DNA of 57,149 bases from an uncultured Bacteroidota bacterium. GTDB taxonomy: Bacteria > Bacteroidota > Bacteroidia > Chitinophagales > Chitinophagaceae. A program made the position numbers and the translations under genes. Where the stretch lies: assembly GCA_903903635.1 (NCBI GenBank), contig CAIUZK010000100.1:1-57149 (forward strand), read 5' to 3'. Below the pieces are notes generated by a model. The model searched no databases. It saw only the letters and a program-made list of their open reading frames with translations, and was not told the DNA's origin. Shown here piece by piece: positions 43,101-50,565 of the stretch; the first letter of the stretch is position 1; the number at the start of each line of letters is the position of its first letter.

Positions 43101-44876
43101 CACAAAGTCGAATATCCCGTCGGGCGATGGTTCATTCTGCGCGTTCAGCCTGTCCAGGTTCAGCAGGGTAAGCAAGGGCACATTTTTCCTTGGCCCCTCG
43201 GGCAGGTATCTGATGTCGCCGCCACCTGGCTCCTGATACAAAACATTCAATACAAAGTTGTCTTTGGAAACACCAAAACCACCCAGTGCGTATATGTTTT
43301 TCATCATTAGTTTCCACACCGGCAGGTTAGGTCTTGAGGAGGTACCTTTCAGTAATTTCAGGAACAATACTTTTGAGTTTGTAGTATCCGGCGGCAGATC
43401 TTCAGCAAATTCACCCACCTGGTATACCTTGCCCCGGTAGGTGTATCGGTAGGCAACACCAAGTATATCCTCTGCATTCATCTGTGTGTTAAGAAGCAGA
43501 TAACCCAATACCGGATTGAACGAAAATTCTGTTGCAGTAAGCTGTCTTGCAGTTGTGGCTTCAAAATCCTGACCCTGCAAAAGGTGAAGACCGATCAGGG
43601 AATTTATAGAAGAACTCTGTAGCCTTGCAGCAGGATTTTGTCCTAACTCCCGATAGAGATAGTTGGCGGTATTATCCGGCAATCCGTTCCTGATACCGCT
43701 GTTCAGATTGACCAGGCTTTTGTTATATGGGGCTGCCTCTCCCAGGTCCATGAAGCACTCCACATTCCTGACGCCATTAACCACACCATTTTTGTTGGTC
43801 ACCCATACCTGTATCTTGCTGATATTGATACCTGAGTTGATGGCGGGGAAATTAGCCAGCGCTGAGTTATAATGGTCATGAAAATACTGGGCCAGCAGGA
43901 AGTCTTTATTTTCCTCATAATTATTGGCCTTAATAAGAATCTGCTGCGATTGTGCGCCTCCCTGAATGGTCAGGCTCTTTCTTTGCGATTTCTGCTGCGA
44001 TAAAACTGCCGTTACCCAAAGTTTACCAAACTGCAATTGCGTTTTCAATCCAAACAATGATTGTACCCCACTGATAAGGTTGCTTTTCAAAGGAAAACTC
44101 ACATTGCCCGCCTCAATCTTCTTAAGCATTTCATCTTCCTTGCCACTGTAATCCAGCTTCTGTATATTCTGGTAATCAAAAGTAGCCTTGGTATTGTTGC
44201 TGATATTCAGTTTCAGTTTATCACCCACGGTAGCCAGCAGGTTGATATTCATATCCATATTGAAATCAAATATCCCGTATTTCTGCGCCCGCTGTGTTAG
44301 GGTTGGATTTTTTATGTTCTGCCAGTTGCCGCCAAAAGTCACGTCCACATTTCCCTGTGGCTTTACAGATATTGTATTATTCCCGAATATTCGGTCAAAC
44401 AGCCCCTCTTTATACATCTGGGGCAGTTCGGGTGTTTTGTTAAACAACAAAAGTCCGTCCAGCCTGCGCTGCCAGTAAGCATCTTCATCCTGCTTGCCCC
44501 TGTATTTCTGATATTCATCAAGGGTCATGTAGGTAGGATTGCGCAAAAACTCATTCCCCAATCTATCGTTAAAATTGTAGCGGTTAGAGTCCGGATCGTA
44601 TTCAAAGCTTTTTTGTTCGTTCTTCGGGTCGGCCAGATCTATACTTTTTGGCCGACTGGCATCGGTAAAAGGATCACCCGTTTTATCGTATATGGGAAAT
44701 TTTAGCTTATGAAGAGAGTCTGCTTTATTAATGCTGTCTTTGGTGGCTGTGCTATCAGGATCAGGCGAAAATGCGGCATAAAAAGGCCTGTAACCGCGGG
44801 CAGCGGCACTTGCTATAGCCGCCACCAGCGCTACAAAACAAATTAATTTATATCCGAAATTATTCCGCCCCTTCAA
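37128..44876 (-). CDS. sprA: SprA-type T9SS outer-membrane translocon
   Basis: Protein of 2582 aa. A signal-peptide-like start (YKLICFVALVAAIASAAARG) follows a TTG start codon; there is no suitable ATG. Family segments are visible: TLDEYQKYRGKQDEDAYWQRR, NTISVKPQGNVDVTFGGNWQNIKNPTL, KLKLNISNNTKATFDYQN..., IQYEDNATFGFQQQNFMAARFDY, AVYIDNFEGTSSTYDL and a barrel end ITLRFIFAQ-like (GGLTLRFIFAQ). SprA forms the very large single-chain barrel through which T9SS cargo crosses the outer membrane; cargo genes are at 16.7, 23.5 and 26.1 kb. Residues about 1935-2095 are a Gly/Asn/Pro-rich insert followed by a Lys/Ala-rich helix. It lies 18 nt behind ruvA, a conserved pairing. Confidence 0.95.
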   Translation of the reverse strand: MKGRNNFGYKLICFVALVAAIASAAARGYRPFYAAFSPDPDSTATKDSINKADSLHKLKFPIYDKTGDPFTDASRPKSIDLADPKNEQKSFEYDPDSNRYNFNDRLGNEFLRNPTYMTLDEYQKYRGKQDEDAYWQRRLDGLLLFNKTPELPQMYKEGLFDRIFGNNTISVKPQGNVDVTFGGNWQNIKNPTLTQRAQKYGIFDFNMDMNINLLATVGDKLKLNISNNTKATFDYQNIQKLDYSGKEDEMLKKIEAGNVSFPLKSNLISGVQSLFGLKTQLQFGKLWVTAVLSQQKSQRKSLTIQGGAQSQQILIKANNYEENKDFLLAQYFHDHYNSALANFPAINSGINISKIQVWVTNKNGVVNGVRNVECFMDLGEAAPYNKSLVNLNSGIRNGLPDNTANYLYRELGQNPAARLQSSSINSLIGLHLLQGQDFEATTARQLTATEFSFNPVLGYLLLNTQMNAEDILGVAYRYTYRGKVYQVGEFAEDLPPDTTNSKVLFLKLLKGTSSRPNLPVWKLMMKNIYALGGFGVSKDNFVLNVLYQEPGGGDIRYLPEGPRKNVPLLTLLNLDRLNAQNEPSPDGIFDFVEGTTINTQQGKIIFPVLEPFGADLAPSLIPPGSTTSDPVLYRKYIFQVLYDSTKTIAQQSQQTDRYILKGSYKSSTSSDIFLGGFNIPAGSVSVSAGGTKLVENQDYTIDYGLGRIKIINSGIMNSGVPINIQYEDNATFGFQQQNFMAARFDYYLNKNLTLGGTIMRLNERPFTQQVNYGDDPIKNTVLGVDVNYQSEVAAITRAMNIVPKIYSSSATSIISVNGEAAALLPGHPKQIDALDPEGAVYIDNFEGTSSTYDLKFPPVAWTLSSTPLGAVNKNNVTILPEAGQHDVLSYGENRAKLAWYTIEPSLVDPGSSVPNYVMKDSMNQHYIRMVQMKDVFPNLSTTQIQSVLSTFDLSFFPNQRGPYNFDAVNINQDGTLMHPDKRWGGIQRAIDNTDFESSNVEYIQFWVLDPFINKPNSKGGSLYFNLGDVSEDILKDSRMFFENSIPAPFDKSKLDTTVWGYVPKFEQQITRAFDNDPVARALQDVGYDGLPDVATQPGQLDERTKFSAFLRQLSITLGATNPAYLEAYNDPSNDNYHFYRGDDYDKVNGGNGMAVIARYKGYNNPQGNSPITSANASFSTAETTLPESEDINRDNTLNEAESYFQYRIDMSPGMTVGMNNIINIQTSNVKLPNGSTEAEKWYQFKIPVRNYDHKIGGISDFRSIRFIRMFMNGWEDSVTMRFGSLELGRNQWRSYAYNLNTPGENLPQQNQSLTDFTVTSVSIEQNSSRAPIPYVIPPGVNRQMTAASQGGSPLLSNEQSLSLKVCALQDGDARAVYKEVDVDMRQFNYLRMFLHAESIIGQANVRDADVDAFIRIGSDFTNNYYEYRMPLTVTKYPGPVADVYVWPASNEMDLVLQDLVNAKKQRDAKGWSNTDRYYTKDSKGNTIVVLGNPNIGGAKNIMLGVLNPLKNNQTAGDDGQAKCVEVWFDELRMAGINDQAGYAAAGKVAVQLADLGNVNLSGSMHTPGYGNIDQKIQQRLQDNYYQYNTSANLSLGKLFPRSWGLQLPMFAGYTQSVSTPKYDPYNQDVLLTDELNIAKNRAQRDSIKNVAQDFTSIKSINLTNVRVTGNSTAPPKKVKLPWSIKNFDFSYSYNDQLKHNPTIAKDEITTQKFGVGYAYGLKVKPIEPFRRIIKSKSKWFSLIKDVNITPLPSSFTLRNDLNRVAEETQVRSVNDGSGYVIPPTYYKNFTWNRAYTLRWELMRSLSLDYSATNISRVDEPYGLINTRVKRDSLFNRLLTFGHNTNYNQTFNSSYTVPLSKLPLTDWLSCRLGYGATFSWTGAAPVASDLGNTLGNTQTKTIAGEVNFTNLYNKSKWLKAINAPPKNINKTPGKPDGINSVPANDTKQNIRDLRKGGAPPLPGTNVGGNNGGVPGMDPGNGPSFVKGGSNGRNGGKPDSTGNGANPGGSDSLKNTKGGPATGKGGNNGKGGNDPGTGKGNDPGDGKNPLLQGINTAGMTDNQLDSLVEVLEEQDAAKAAAEKAKKKAAKKAARKARRSKIPSLTPTEIAIGRVLTMLSRVTVNYNQTAGTILPGYMDSTRFMGVNNYSSAPGFNYVYGYQPNAAWLYSQAAAGRLTRDSLFNAQFQQTFSTNLNATASLSPIKDLRIDLSLTKTFSKSHSELYADTTTLANNLPWNANDFHHFNPYESGSFNISYLSLSTLFKNTEVNSATYNQFLANRLVISKRLGAFNPYTNGLPDPSNPGYYKGYGPYSQDVLVPSFIAAYSGKNATTVPMVDYTHTKVSDDPFKYFIPTPNWTINYNGLSKLPALSKIFNSFIIKNNYTGTMSMNGFSSNLLFNDLYGLGFPSFIDSNSHNYIPFFQVPNVTISQAFNPLIGFDMSFKNNLTTKFEIRKSKMESLSLIDYQIGENNSTEYVIGLGFRKKGIRLPFRVLGVRKLRNELICKMDIGLRDDKTSNTFLANNINVVSRGQQVLRISPTVDYSVTQKLTLHFFFDRTQTIPYVSNSYPTTTTRGGLTLRFIFAQ

Positions 44877-44894
44877 TTTTGTTCTTTTGCTTTT

Positions 44895-45473
44895 TTATAA
44901 TGCCCGCAACGCCTGTTTTATCAGATCCTCAATAGTGAGCGACGACGCATTATCTATTTTCTTAATGGCATTTTCGGCCATACCTCTGCTAATACCCAGG
45001 TTTACCAATGCTATTAACGCATCTTCCTGCGTTGTATTGTGTATTACAGCCGTTGGCGAGGATGTATTTTTCTGCTTTGTGAGCTTGCCTTTCAGCTCCA
45101 GAATAATGCGCTGAGCAGTTTTAGCGCCAATTCCCTTTACTTTTTCAAGAGTCCGGTTGTCTTCGCCCGATACAGCCCGCTCCAGTTCATCGGTGGTAAG
45201 CGATGAAAGAATGATGCGCGCAGTAGCTGCCCCTACCCCGTTTATATTCAGCAGTTGCCTGAAAGTAGTACGTTCTTCCTCATCGGCAAAGCCATACAAA
45301 ACCCAGGCATCTTCGCGCACCTGAAGATGAGTATAGAGCTTACACTTGTCAAGATGCTGCATCTTGGCGTAGGTCTGCAATGTAATGTTTATCTCATACC
45401 CCACTCCATGCACATCCATGTGTAGCAGAGATGCCGATTTATAAGCAAGATTACCCTCTAAATATGCAAACAT
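44895..45473 (-). CDS. ruvA: Holliday junction branch-migration protein RuvA
   Basis: Protein of 192 aa. The start MFAYLEGNLAYKSASLLHMDVHGVGYEINIT (OB fold), two HhH segments (LLNINGVGAATARIILSSL and LEKVKGIGAKTAQRIILELKGKL) and the C-terminal three-helix domain (DALIALVNLGISRGMAENAIKKI) complete the RuvA plan. It binds the four-way junction and loads RuvB. It is probably co-transcribed with sprA. Confidence 0.97.
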   Translation of the reverse strand: MFAYLEGNLAYKSASLLHMDVHGVGYEINITLQTYAKMQHLDKCKLYTHLQVREDAWVLYGFADEEERTTFRQLLNINGVGAATARIILSSLTTDELERAVSGEDNRTLEKVKGIGAKTAQRIILELKGKLTKQKNTSSPTAVIHNTTQEDALIALVNLGISRGMAENAIKKIDNASSLTIEDLIKQALRAL

Positions 45474-45811
45474 TTTAATTTATATTTTTAGTACGCAAGC
45501 ACTTCCACAGATAAAAAATGGTATGATCGCTCATACCGCCGGAAAGGTACAAAATTTTTGTATTCCATTGGATACAAAGGTGCAATGGCAGCGGAATGTG
45601 GATAAAATTTTAATGGCTGGGAAAGTGATAATTTTTAGGGGGAAACACCGTTTGAATACGGATTTTCAACATTGAAAACGAAAATTCATAACGCACCCCT
45701 AAATATTACACCTGAATAATATTTAATAATGAAATAACAAATCTAATTTATCAGACAAACTTTATATACATCTGAATTTTGACTGAAGCTAAAACAGAGT
45801 GAATCCAGGCC
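45474..45811. other. Gene-free interval upstream of ruvA
   Basis: No credible ORF. A short perfect hairpin, GGTATGA (45520-45526) and TCATACC (45531-45537), lies about 50 nt before ruvA. A TACCTTTC at 45544-45551 (minus strand) misses the -7 consensus by one base and could be the ruvA-sprA promoter. Confidence 0.4.
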
Positions 45812-46594
45812 TCACTTTTTCTCCGCATTCCGGGCCTCAATCATGCTCATCTCCTTAGCCTTGGCCAGGAAATCAGATGCGAAAATGAATGAATTAAGCC
45901 GTTCATCCTTACTGAAGATGATATCACGGTTTGATCCTTCCCATTGCTTATTGCCTTTGTACAGATATACAATATGATCACCGCTTTCCATTACAGTATT
46001 CATATCGTGTGTATTGATCACTGTAGTAATATTAAATTCAAGTGTAATTTCCTTTACCAGTTTATCAATAACCAGCGATGTCTGCGGGTCAAGGCCGGAG
46101 TTAGGTTCATCGCAAAACAAGTATTTGGGATTCTGCACTATGGCCCGGGCAAGCGCAACCCGTTTCTTCATACCGCCACTTAACTCGGCAGGGTATTTTT
46201 TATTGGTGTCTTTCAGGTTTACCCGGTCCAGCACCTCATTAATTCTCTTCAGTTTGGCAGCCTTGTTCAGCATGGTAAACATATCCAGGGGAAACATAAC
46301 ATTATCTTCCACTGTTTTACTATCGAAAAGGGCGCTGCCCTGAAAAAGCATACCTATCTGCTTTCTCAGGTCCTTCAGCTCTTTAGGCTCCATGGTCAAT
46401 ATATCCCTACCCTCAAACAAAACCTCACCGGCATCAACAGGCATAAGCCCGATGATTATCTTCATAAGCACGGTTTTACCACTCCCGCTCGAACCAATGA
46501 TCAGGCTTGTATTTCCGGGCTTCATGACCGCAGACACATCCTGCAGAACCACTTTATCCCCAAAACTCTTTCTTATATTTCTTACTTCGATCAT
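45812..46594 (-). CDS. ABC transporter ATP-binding protein, MlaF/Mkl type
   Basis: Protein of 260 aa. Walker A GSSGSGKTVLMK at about residues 34-45, Q-loop MLFQGSALFDS, signature LSGGMKKRVALARA, Walker B YLFCDEPNSGLDP and H-loop NTHDMN. GSALFDSKTVEDNVMFPL is characteristic of MlaF-type ATPases that drive lipid transport with an MlaE permease and an MCE protein. Neither permease nor MCE gene adjoins it here, although MlaE normally does. The start codon is preceded without gap by the same GGGG-hairpin element found before atpC. Confidence 0.88.
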   Translation of the reverse strand: MIEVRNIRKSFGDKVVLQDVSAVMKPGNTSLIIGSSGSGKTVLMKIIIGLMPVDAGEVLFEGRDILTMEPKELKDLRKQIGMLFQGSALFDSKTVEDNVMFPLDMFTMLNKAAKLKRINEVLDRVNLKDTNKKYPAELSGGMKKRVALARAIVQNPKYLFCDEPNSGLDPQTSLVIDKLVKEITLEFNITTVINTHDMNTVMESGDHIVYLYKGNKQWEGSNRDIIFSKDERLNSFIFASDFLAKAKEMSMIEARNAEKK

Positions 46595-46620
46595 GATACC
46601 CCAAACCCCAGAAGGGGCTT
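46595..46620 (-). repeat. GGGGTTTGGGGT hairpin element abutting the MlaF-like start
   Basis: On the minus strand AAGCCCCTTCTGGGG, then TTTGGGGTATC, then the ATG. CCCC/GGGG pair around TTCT. It parallels the atpC element (13775-13801) in sequence and in position relative to the start codon. Confidence 0.6.
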
Positions 46621-46793
46621 CTCCCTGGTTTACGTCTAAAAGATAATTACCAAATTTTCAAGCATCGAGAAATTCTTTCACTATCTAAATCTAACAAGTC
46701 AAATAAAATAACTAAGCCAAATTCCTAACCACAGTTGAGTTCAACAGAATGCGCCAAACGCATGGCTCCCTTTAGGGACAGGGTTTTCAGGCA

Positions 46794-48422
46794 TTATACC
46801 TGTACCACTCCCATTTTAAATTCCTTTTCTGTCTGCGAATGGTTGGCAGCATTAATACCCTCTGATATTACTGACCTGGTCTCGGCCGGATCAATAATTT
46901 CGTCTACCCACAAACGTGCTGCAGCATAATATGCTGAGGTCTGGCTATCATATCTATCTACTATTTCCTTCAGCAGTTCTTTTTCTTTTTCCGGATCTAT
47001 CACTTCCCCTTTCGATTTCAATGCAGCCACCTGTATCTGGAGCAAAGTCTTCGCAGCCTGCTCGCCACCCATCACCGCAATCTTGGCATTGGGCCATGCA
47101 TAAATGAACCTTGGGTCATAAGCCTTTCCGCACATGGCATAATTGCCCGCACCATATGAATTGCCTATTACAATAGTTATTTTAGGCACGATGGAATTTG
47201 CAACGGCATTTACCAGCTTGGCGCCATCTTTAATAATTCCTGATTGCTCGCTGCGGCTGCCTACCATAAATCCGGTAACATCCTGCAAGAATATCAGCGG
47301 TATTTTCTTCTGGTTGCAATTCATGATAAATCTTGCAGCCTTGTCTGCGCTATCGTTGTAGATAACACCACCCAACTGCATTTCACCCTTACCACTTTTC
47401 ACGATCTTACGCTGATTGGCCACGATACCCACAGCCCAGCCATCTACACGTGCATAGCCACAAACTATAGTTTTACCATAATCTTCCTTAAACTGATCGA
47501 ACTCTGATTTATCTACAAAACATTTAATTACATCCACCACATCATATTGCTTATTGTTGAGTGGTGAAATAATGCCGTAAATATCATGTATGTCTTTTGC
47601 AGGCATTTCAGATTTAGCCCGGTCATATCCCTGCCTTGGGCGTTCTCCTATCTTATCAATAATGCGGCGCACCTGGTCGAGGCATTCCTGCTCTGTATCA
47701 AATTTATAATCGGCTATGCCGCTAACCTCGGTATGCATTTTTGCACCGCCAAGAGTTTGAATATCTACATCTTCACCTACGGCAGCCTTTACCAGGTATG
47801 GCCCGGCGAGGAAAATAGAGCCATTCCCTTCTACCATAAGTGTTTCATCGCTCATAATAGGCAGGTAGGCGCCACCGGCCACACAACTGCCCATAACTGC
47901 AGCAATCTGAGGTATGCCCATTGCGCTGATCTGTGCATTATTGCGGAAGATGCGGCCAAAATGCTCCTTATCCGGAAATATTTCATCCTGAAGCGGCAAA
48001 TAAACGCCTGCACTATCCACCAGGTATATTATTGGCAGAAAATTTTCCATAGCGATCTCCTGCATACGCAGGTTTTTCTTTCCTGTGATCGGAAACCATG
48101 CTCCCGCCTTTACGGTATTGTCGTTAGCCACGATAACACACTGACGGCCATGCACATAGCCCAAACCAGCCACAGTACCCCCTGCCGGACAGCCACCATG
48201 TTCTTTATACATGTCATAACCGGCGAAGGCGCCTATTTCGGTAAATACGCTGCCCTTATCTACAAGGTAACTGATCCGCTCCCTTGGAGTCAATTTTCCC
48301 TTTTCACGGGATTTTTCAATACTTTTTTTACCACCACCAAGACTAACTACCGCATGGCGCTGTTTCAACTGGCTTACTGAAAGCCGCATTGCATCATCAT
48401 TCTTATTGAAATCGAGGTTCAT
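46794..48422 (-). CDS. Acyl-CoA carboxylase, carboxyltransferase (beta) subunit
   Basis: Protein of 542 aa from the ATG at 48422 (15 upstream in-frame residues are rejected because of the promoter box at 48428). KLTPRERISYLVDKGS, GRQCVIVANDNTVKAGAWFPITGKKNLRMQEIA, IYLVDSAGVYLPLQDEIFPDKEHFGRIF, PLIFLQDVTGFMVG and NSYGAGNYAMCGKAYDPRFIYAWPNAKIAVMGGEQAAKTLL are the crotonase-type carboxyltransferase segments. The last one points to the methylcrotonyl/geranyl-CoA carboxylase branch. It transfers CO2 from carboxybiotin to acyl-CoA. The biotin-bearing alpha subunit is not in the window. Confidence 0.9.
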   Translation of the reverse strand: MNLDFNKNDDAMRLSVSQLKQRHAVVSLGGGKKSIEKSREKGKLTPRERISYLVDKGSVFTEIGAFAGYDMYKEHGGCPAGGTVAGLGYVHGRQCVIVANDNTVKAGAWFPITGKKNLRMQEIAMENFLPIIYLVDSAGVYLPLQDEIFPDKEHFGRIFRNNAQISAMGIPQIAAVMGSCVAGGAYLPIMSDETLMVEGNGSIFLAGPYLVKAAVGEDVDIQTLGGAKMHTEVSGIADYKFDTEQECLDQVRRIIDKIGERPRQGYDRAKSEMPAKDIHDIYGIISPLNNKQYDVVDVIKCFVDKSEFDQFKEDYGKTIVCGYARVDGWAVGIVANQRKIVKSGKGEMQLGGVIYNDSADKAARFIMNCNQKKIPLIFLQDVTGFMVGSRSEQSGIIKDGAKLVNAVANSIVPKITIVIGNSYGAGNYAMCGKAYDPRFIYAWPNAKIAVMGGEQAAKTLLQIQVAALKSKGEVIDPEKEKELLKEIVDRYDSQTSAYYAAARLWVDEIIDPAETRSVISEGINAANHSQTEKEFKMGVVQV

Positions 48423-48427
48423 GGGCA

Positions 48428-48435
48428 CAAAAATA
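48428..48435 (-). promoter_or_regulatory. -7 promoter box 5 nt from the carboxylase ATG (predicted leaderless)
   Basis: TATTTTTG on the minus strand fits TAnnTTTG and is followed by TGCCC and the ATG at 48422. This also argues for that start over the longer frame. Confidence 0.5.
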
Positions 48436-48602
48436 GCTTTAAATTGATAAATTAACCTAACGTGCATCAGCTTTCCATGCTATATGGTATAAATACTGCG
48501 CAGGTTGGTTAGCGCCATAGTGCCATCGGCCTCACATATCTACATTTTCCACCAAGCAGTAGCCCTAACCGAACATTGAAATAATATTTCAAATACGCCC
48601 GC

Positions 48603-48666
48603 CAACCTATCAACTAATCAACTAATCAACCTATCAACTAATCAACCATTCAACTATTCAACATAA
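48603..48666. repeat. Eight tandem CAACNNNN octamers upstream of cmk
   Basis: Uninterrupted 8-bp units: CAACCTAT, CAACTAAT, CAACTAAT, CAACCTAT, CAACTAAT, CAACCATT, CAACTATT and CAACATAA. The array ends 4 nt before the cmk -7 box, so it occupies the -33 region and everything upstream of it. Confidence 0.85.
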
Positions 48667-48670
48667 ACCC

Positions 48671-48678
48671 TAACTTTG
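48671..48678 (+). promoter_or_regulatory. -7 promoter box 4 nt from the cmk ATG (predicted leaderless)
   Basis: TAACTTTG is followed by TTCC and the ATG at 48683. Exact TAnnTTTG match. Confidence 0.55.
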
Positions 48679-48682
48679 TTCC

Positions 48683-49402
48683 ATGCCCATGCAAAAGATC
48701 ATAATTGCCATTGATGGATATTCTTCATGCGGGAAGAGCACACTTGCCAAAGAACTGGGCAGGCGGCTGGGTTATCATTACATTGATAGCGGCGCCATGT
48801 ACCGGGCCATAACTTTGTATTTCCTGCGCAATTCGGTTAATTACAGCGATCCGGCAGCAACAATTGATGCCATTGCCAGCATACATTTATCATTTGAATT
48901 TAATGAAAAGGAACAGCGATCCTCTATTCATCTCAACGATGAAGATGTGGAGCCTTTCATCCGCGACATGCTGGTTTCGGATAAGGTGAGCGAGGTATCG
49001 GCTATTAAGGAAGTAAGGGCTTTTGCGGTAGCACAGCAAAAACGCATGGGCCGCAGGAAGGGAATTGTTATGGATGGCCGCGATATTGGCACTACCGTTT
49101 TCCCGGAGGCTGAGTTGAAAATATTTATGACCGCAGATCCTGAGGTGCGGGTTATGCGGCGTTTCAAAGAGATGTATGCCACCAACCCACACATTAATAT
49201 TGAAGACGTGCGGCATAACCTTGAACTGCGCGACTATATTGATACCACCCGCGAGGAGAGTCCGCTGAGAAGAGCAGACGATGCCATTTTGCTCGACAAC
49301 AGCAACCTAACCCGCGAAGAGCAGTTGGAACTGGTTTTGGGCTGGGTGGCAGAGCGTTCAGCACATCCACATCCGGTTAATGGGCTTTCTATAAAGAACT
49401 AA
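48683..49402 (+). CDS. cmk: (d)CMP kinase
   Basis: Protein of 239 aa. IIIAIDGYSSCGKSTLAKELG is the P-loop with the SSCGKST form common in Bacteroidota Cmk. YHYIDSGAMYRAITLYFL binds the nucleotide base. GIVMDGRDIGTTVFPEAELKIFMTA and EVRVMRRFKEM contain the conserved GRDIGT and lid arginines. It phosphorylates CMP and dCMP. The in-frame second methionine (residue 3) is an alternative start. The product should be translated from an mRNA with little or no leader. Confidence 0.93.
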   Translation: MPMQKIIIAIDGYSSCGKSTLAKELGRRLGYHYIDSGAMYRAITLYFLRNSVNYSDPAATIDAIASIHLSFEFNEKEQRSSIHLNDEDVEPFIRDMLVSDKVSEVSAIKEVRAFAVAQQKRMGRRKGIVMDGRDIGTTVFPEAELKIFMTADPEVRVMRRFKEMYATNPHINIEDVRHNLELRDYIDTTREESPLRRADDAILLDNSNLTREEQLELVLGWVAERSAHPHPVNGLSIKN

Positions 49403-49561
49403 GCGGCAACCATTTTTTCTGATGGTACGTGTATTTATACATAACTCAATATCAGCAACTGCCGATTAACCTACTTTTCATTTTTTATTATTTCATCACA
49501 CAATTGGAAATTGAATAATCCTGCATTGTTTTTTCCCATCGGCTATTTATCACATTAGCAC

Positions 49562-49569
49562 TACCTTTG
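49562..49569 (+). promoter_or_regulatory. -7 promoter box of the class D beta-lactamase-like gene
   Basis: TACCTTTG fits TAnnTTTG and lies 21 nt before the ATG at 49591, so an in-frame TTG at 49567 lies inside the promoter box and cannot be the start. Confidence 0.55.
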
Positions 49570-49590
49570 CACCTCAAATATTGTTTTTCC

Positions 49591-50439
49591 ATGTTTTTAC
49601 GATTTTCTACAGTTTGCCTGTGTATTGTTCTGCTTGCCTCATGTGCCAAAACCCGGATCAAAGAGCATGAAGAATGGGGTAAGTTTTATGAGGAATATGG
49701 CATAAAAAATGCAGGCTTTATTCTTCGCGATAATAACCATGAAAGCATCCACTATTTCAACCAGAAACGTTGTACCGAAAGGTTTTTGCCTGCATCTACT
49801 TTCAAGGTTTTTAATTCGCTGGTAGCGCTGGAAACAGCAGTAGCGCCCGATGACCAGTTGGTAATAAAATGGGATGGTGTAACCCGCCGCGAAGAATGGA
49901 ACAAAGACATGGATATGCGCGAGGCAATGAAGGTTAGCTGCCTGCCTTATTACCAGGAACTGGCCCGCCGCATAGGCCCTGCCAGAATGCAGCACTATCT
50001 GGATACCGTAAAATATGGCAATATGCAGATGGGTGGCGGCATTGATAATTTCTGGATCAACAACACCCTCAAAATAACTCCTGATGAACAAACAGGATTT
50101 ATGAAAAAACTCTACTTTACTGAGTTGCCCTTCTCCGAAAGATCGCAGCGCATAGTAAAAACACTGATGCTCAGAGAGCAAACGCCGGAATACAACCTTT
50201 ACTATAAAACAGGCACCGGATATGATGGGGATAAGACTATTTATTGGGTGGTAGGTTTTGCCGAAAAAATAATGAATGTTAAAGAACCAGAGGGCTCAAT
50301 GAATAAAAGCGATGTTCGGTACTACCCCTATTTCTTTGCCCAGAATTTCGAAATGCCTAAATCAGATACCAGCAAGGATTGGATGAAGGTCAGGATAGAA
50401 ATTCTGCACAAACTACTTAAGGAGTATGGTGCCATTTAG
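49591..50439 (+). CDS. Class D (OXA-type) beta-lactamase-like lipoprotein
   Basis: Protein of 282 aa. MFLRFSTVCLCIVLLASC is a lipoprotein signal. FLPASTFKVFNSLVALE places the catalytic S-x-x-K at residues 69-72, SCLPYYQELARRIG the second motif at 116-118 (SCL instead of SxV), KYGN the YGN motif at 142-144, and YYKTGTG the KTG motif at 206-208; IYWVVGF replaces the usual W-x-x-G-W. The order and spacing are those of class D enzymes. The V-to-L change in motif 2 may affect activity. It is chromosomal and single, so probably intrinsic. It could alternatively be a penicillin-recognising protein of other function. Confidence 0.85.
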   Translation: MFLRFSTVCLCIVLLASCAKTRIKEHEEWGKFYEEYGIKNAGFILRDNNHESIHYFNQKRCTERFLPASTFKVFNSLVALETAVAPDDQLVIKWDGVTRREEWNKDMDMREAMKVSCLPYYQELARRIGPARMQHYLDTVKYGNMQMGGGIDNFWINNTLKITPDEQTGFMKKLYFTELPFSERSQRIVKTLMLREQTPEYNLYYKTGTGYDGDKTIYWVVGFAEKIMNVKEPEGSMNKSDVRYYPYFFAQNFEMPKSDTSKDWMKVRIEILHKLLKEYGAI

Positions 50440-50565
50440 GTGAATCCGCTGTTATCGGTAAATATCTGAACAGAGAAATAATACGCCCCTCTAATAAAAA
50501 GTATCCTGCATTTTTCCTATTTTTAAAACGAATACATTAATCCAATAATCAGCCAATAATACAAG

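Noticed and set aside
47586-48380. 264-codon plus-strand frame
   Set aside because: Antisense shadow of the acyl-CoA carboxylase gene, which has full family motifs on the other strand.
48603-48666. Octamer array considered as a CRISPR-like array
   Set aside because: Units are 8 bp without spacers; it is a microsatellite.
49567-49590. TTG start for the class D beta-lactamase-like gene
   Set aside because: It lies inside the TACCTTTG promoter box, and the ATG at 49591 begins directly with the lipoprotein signal.
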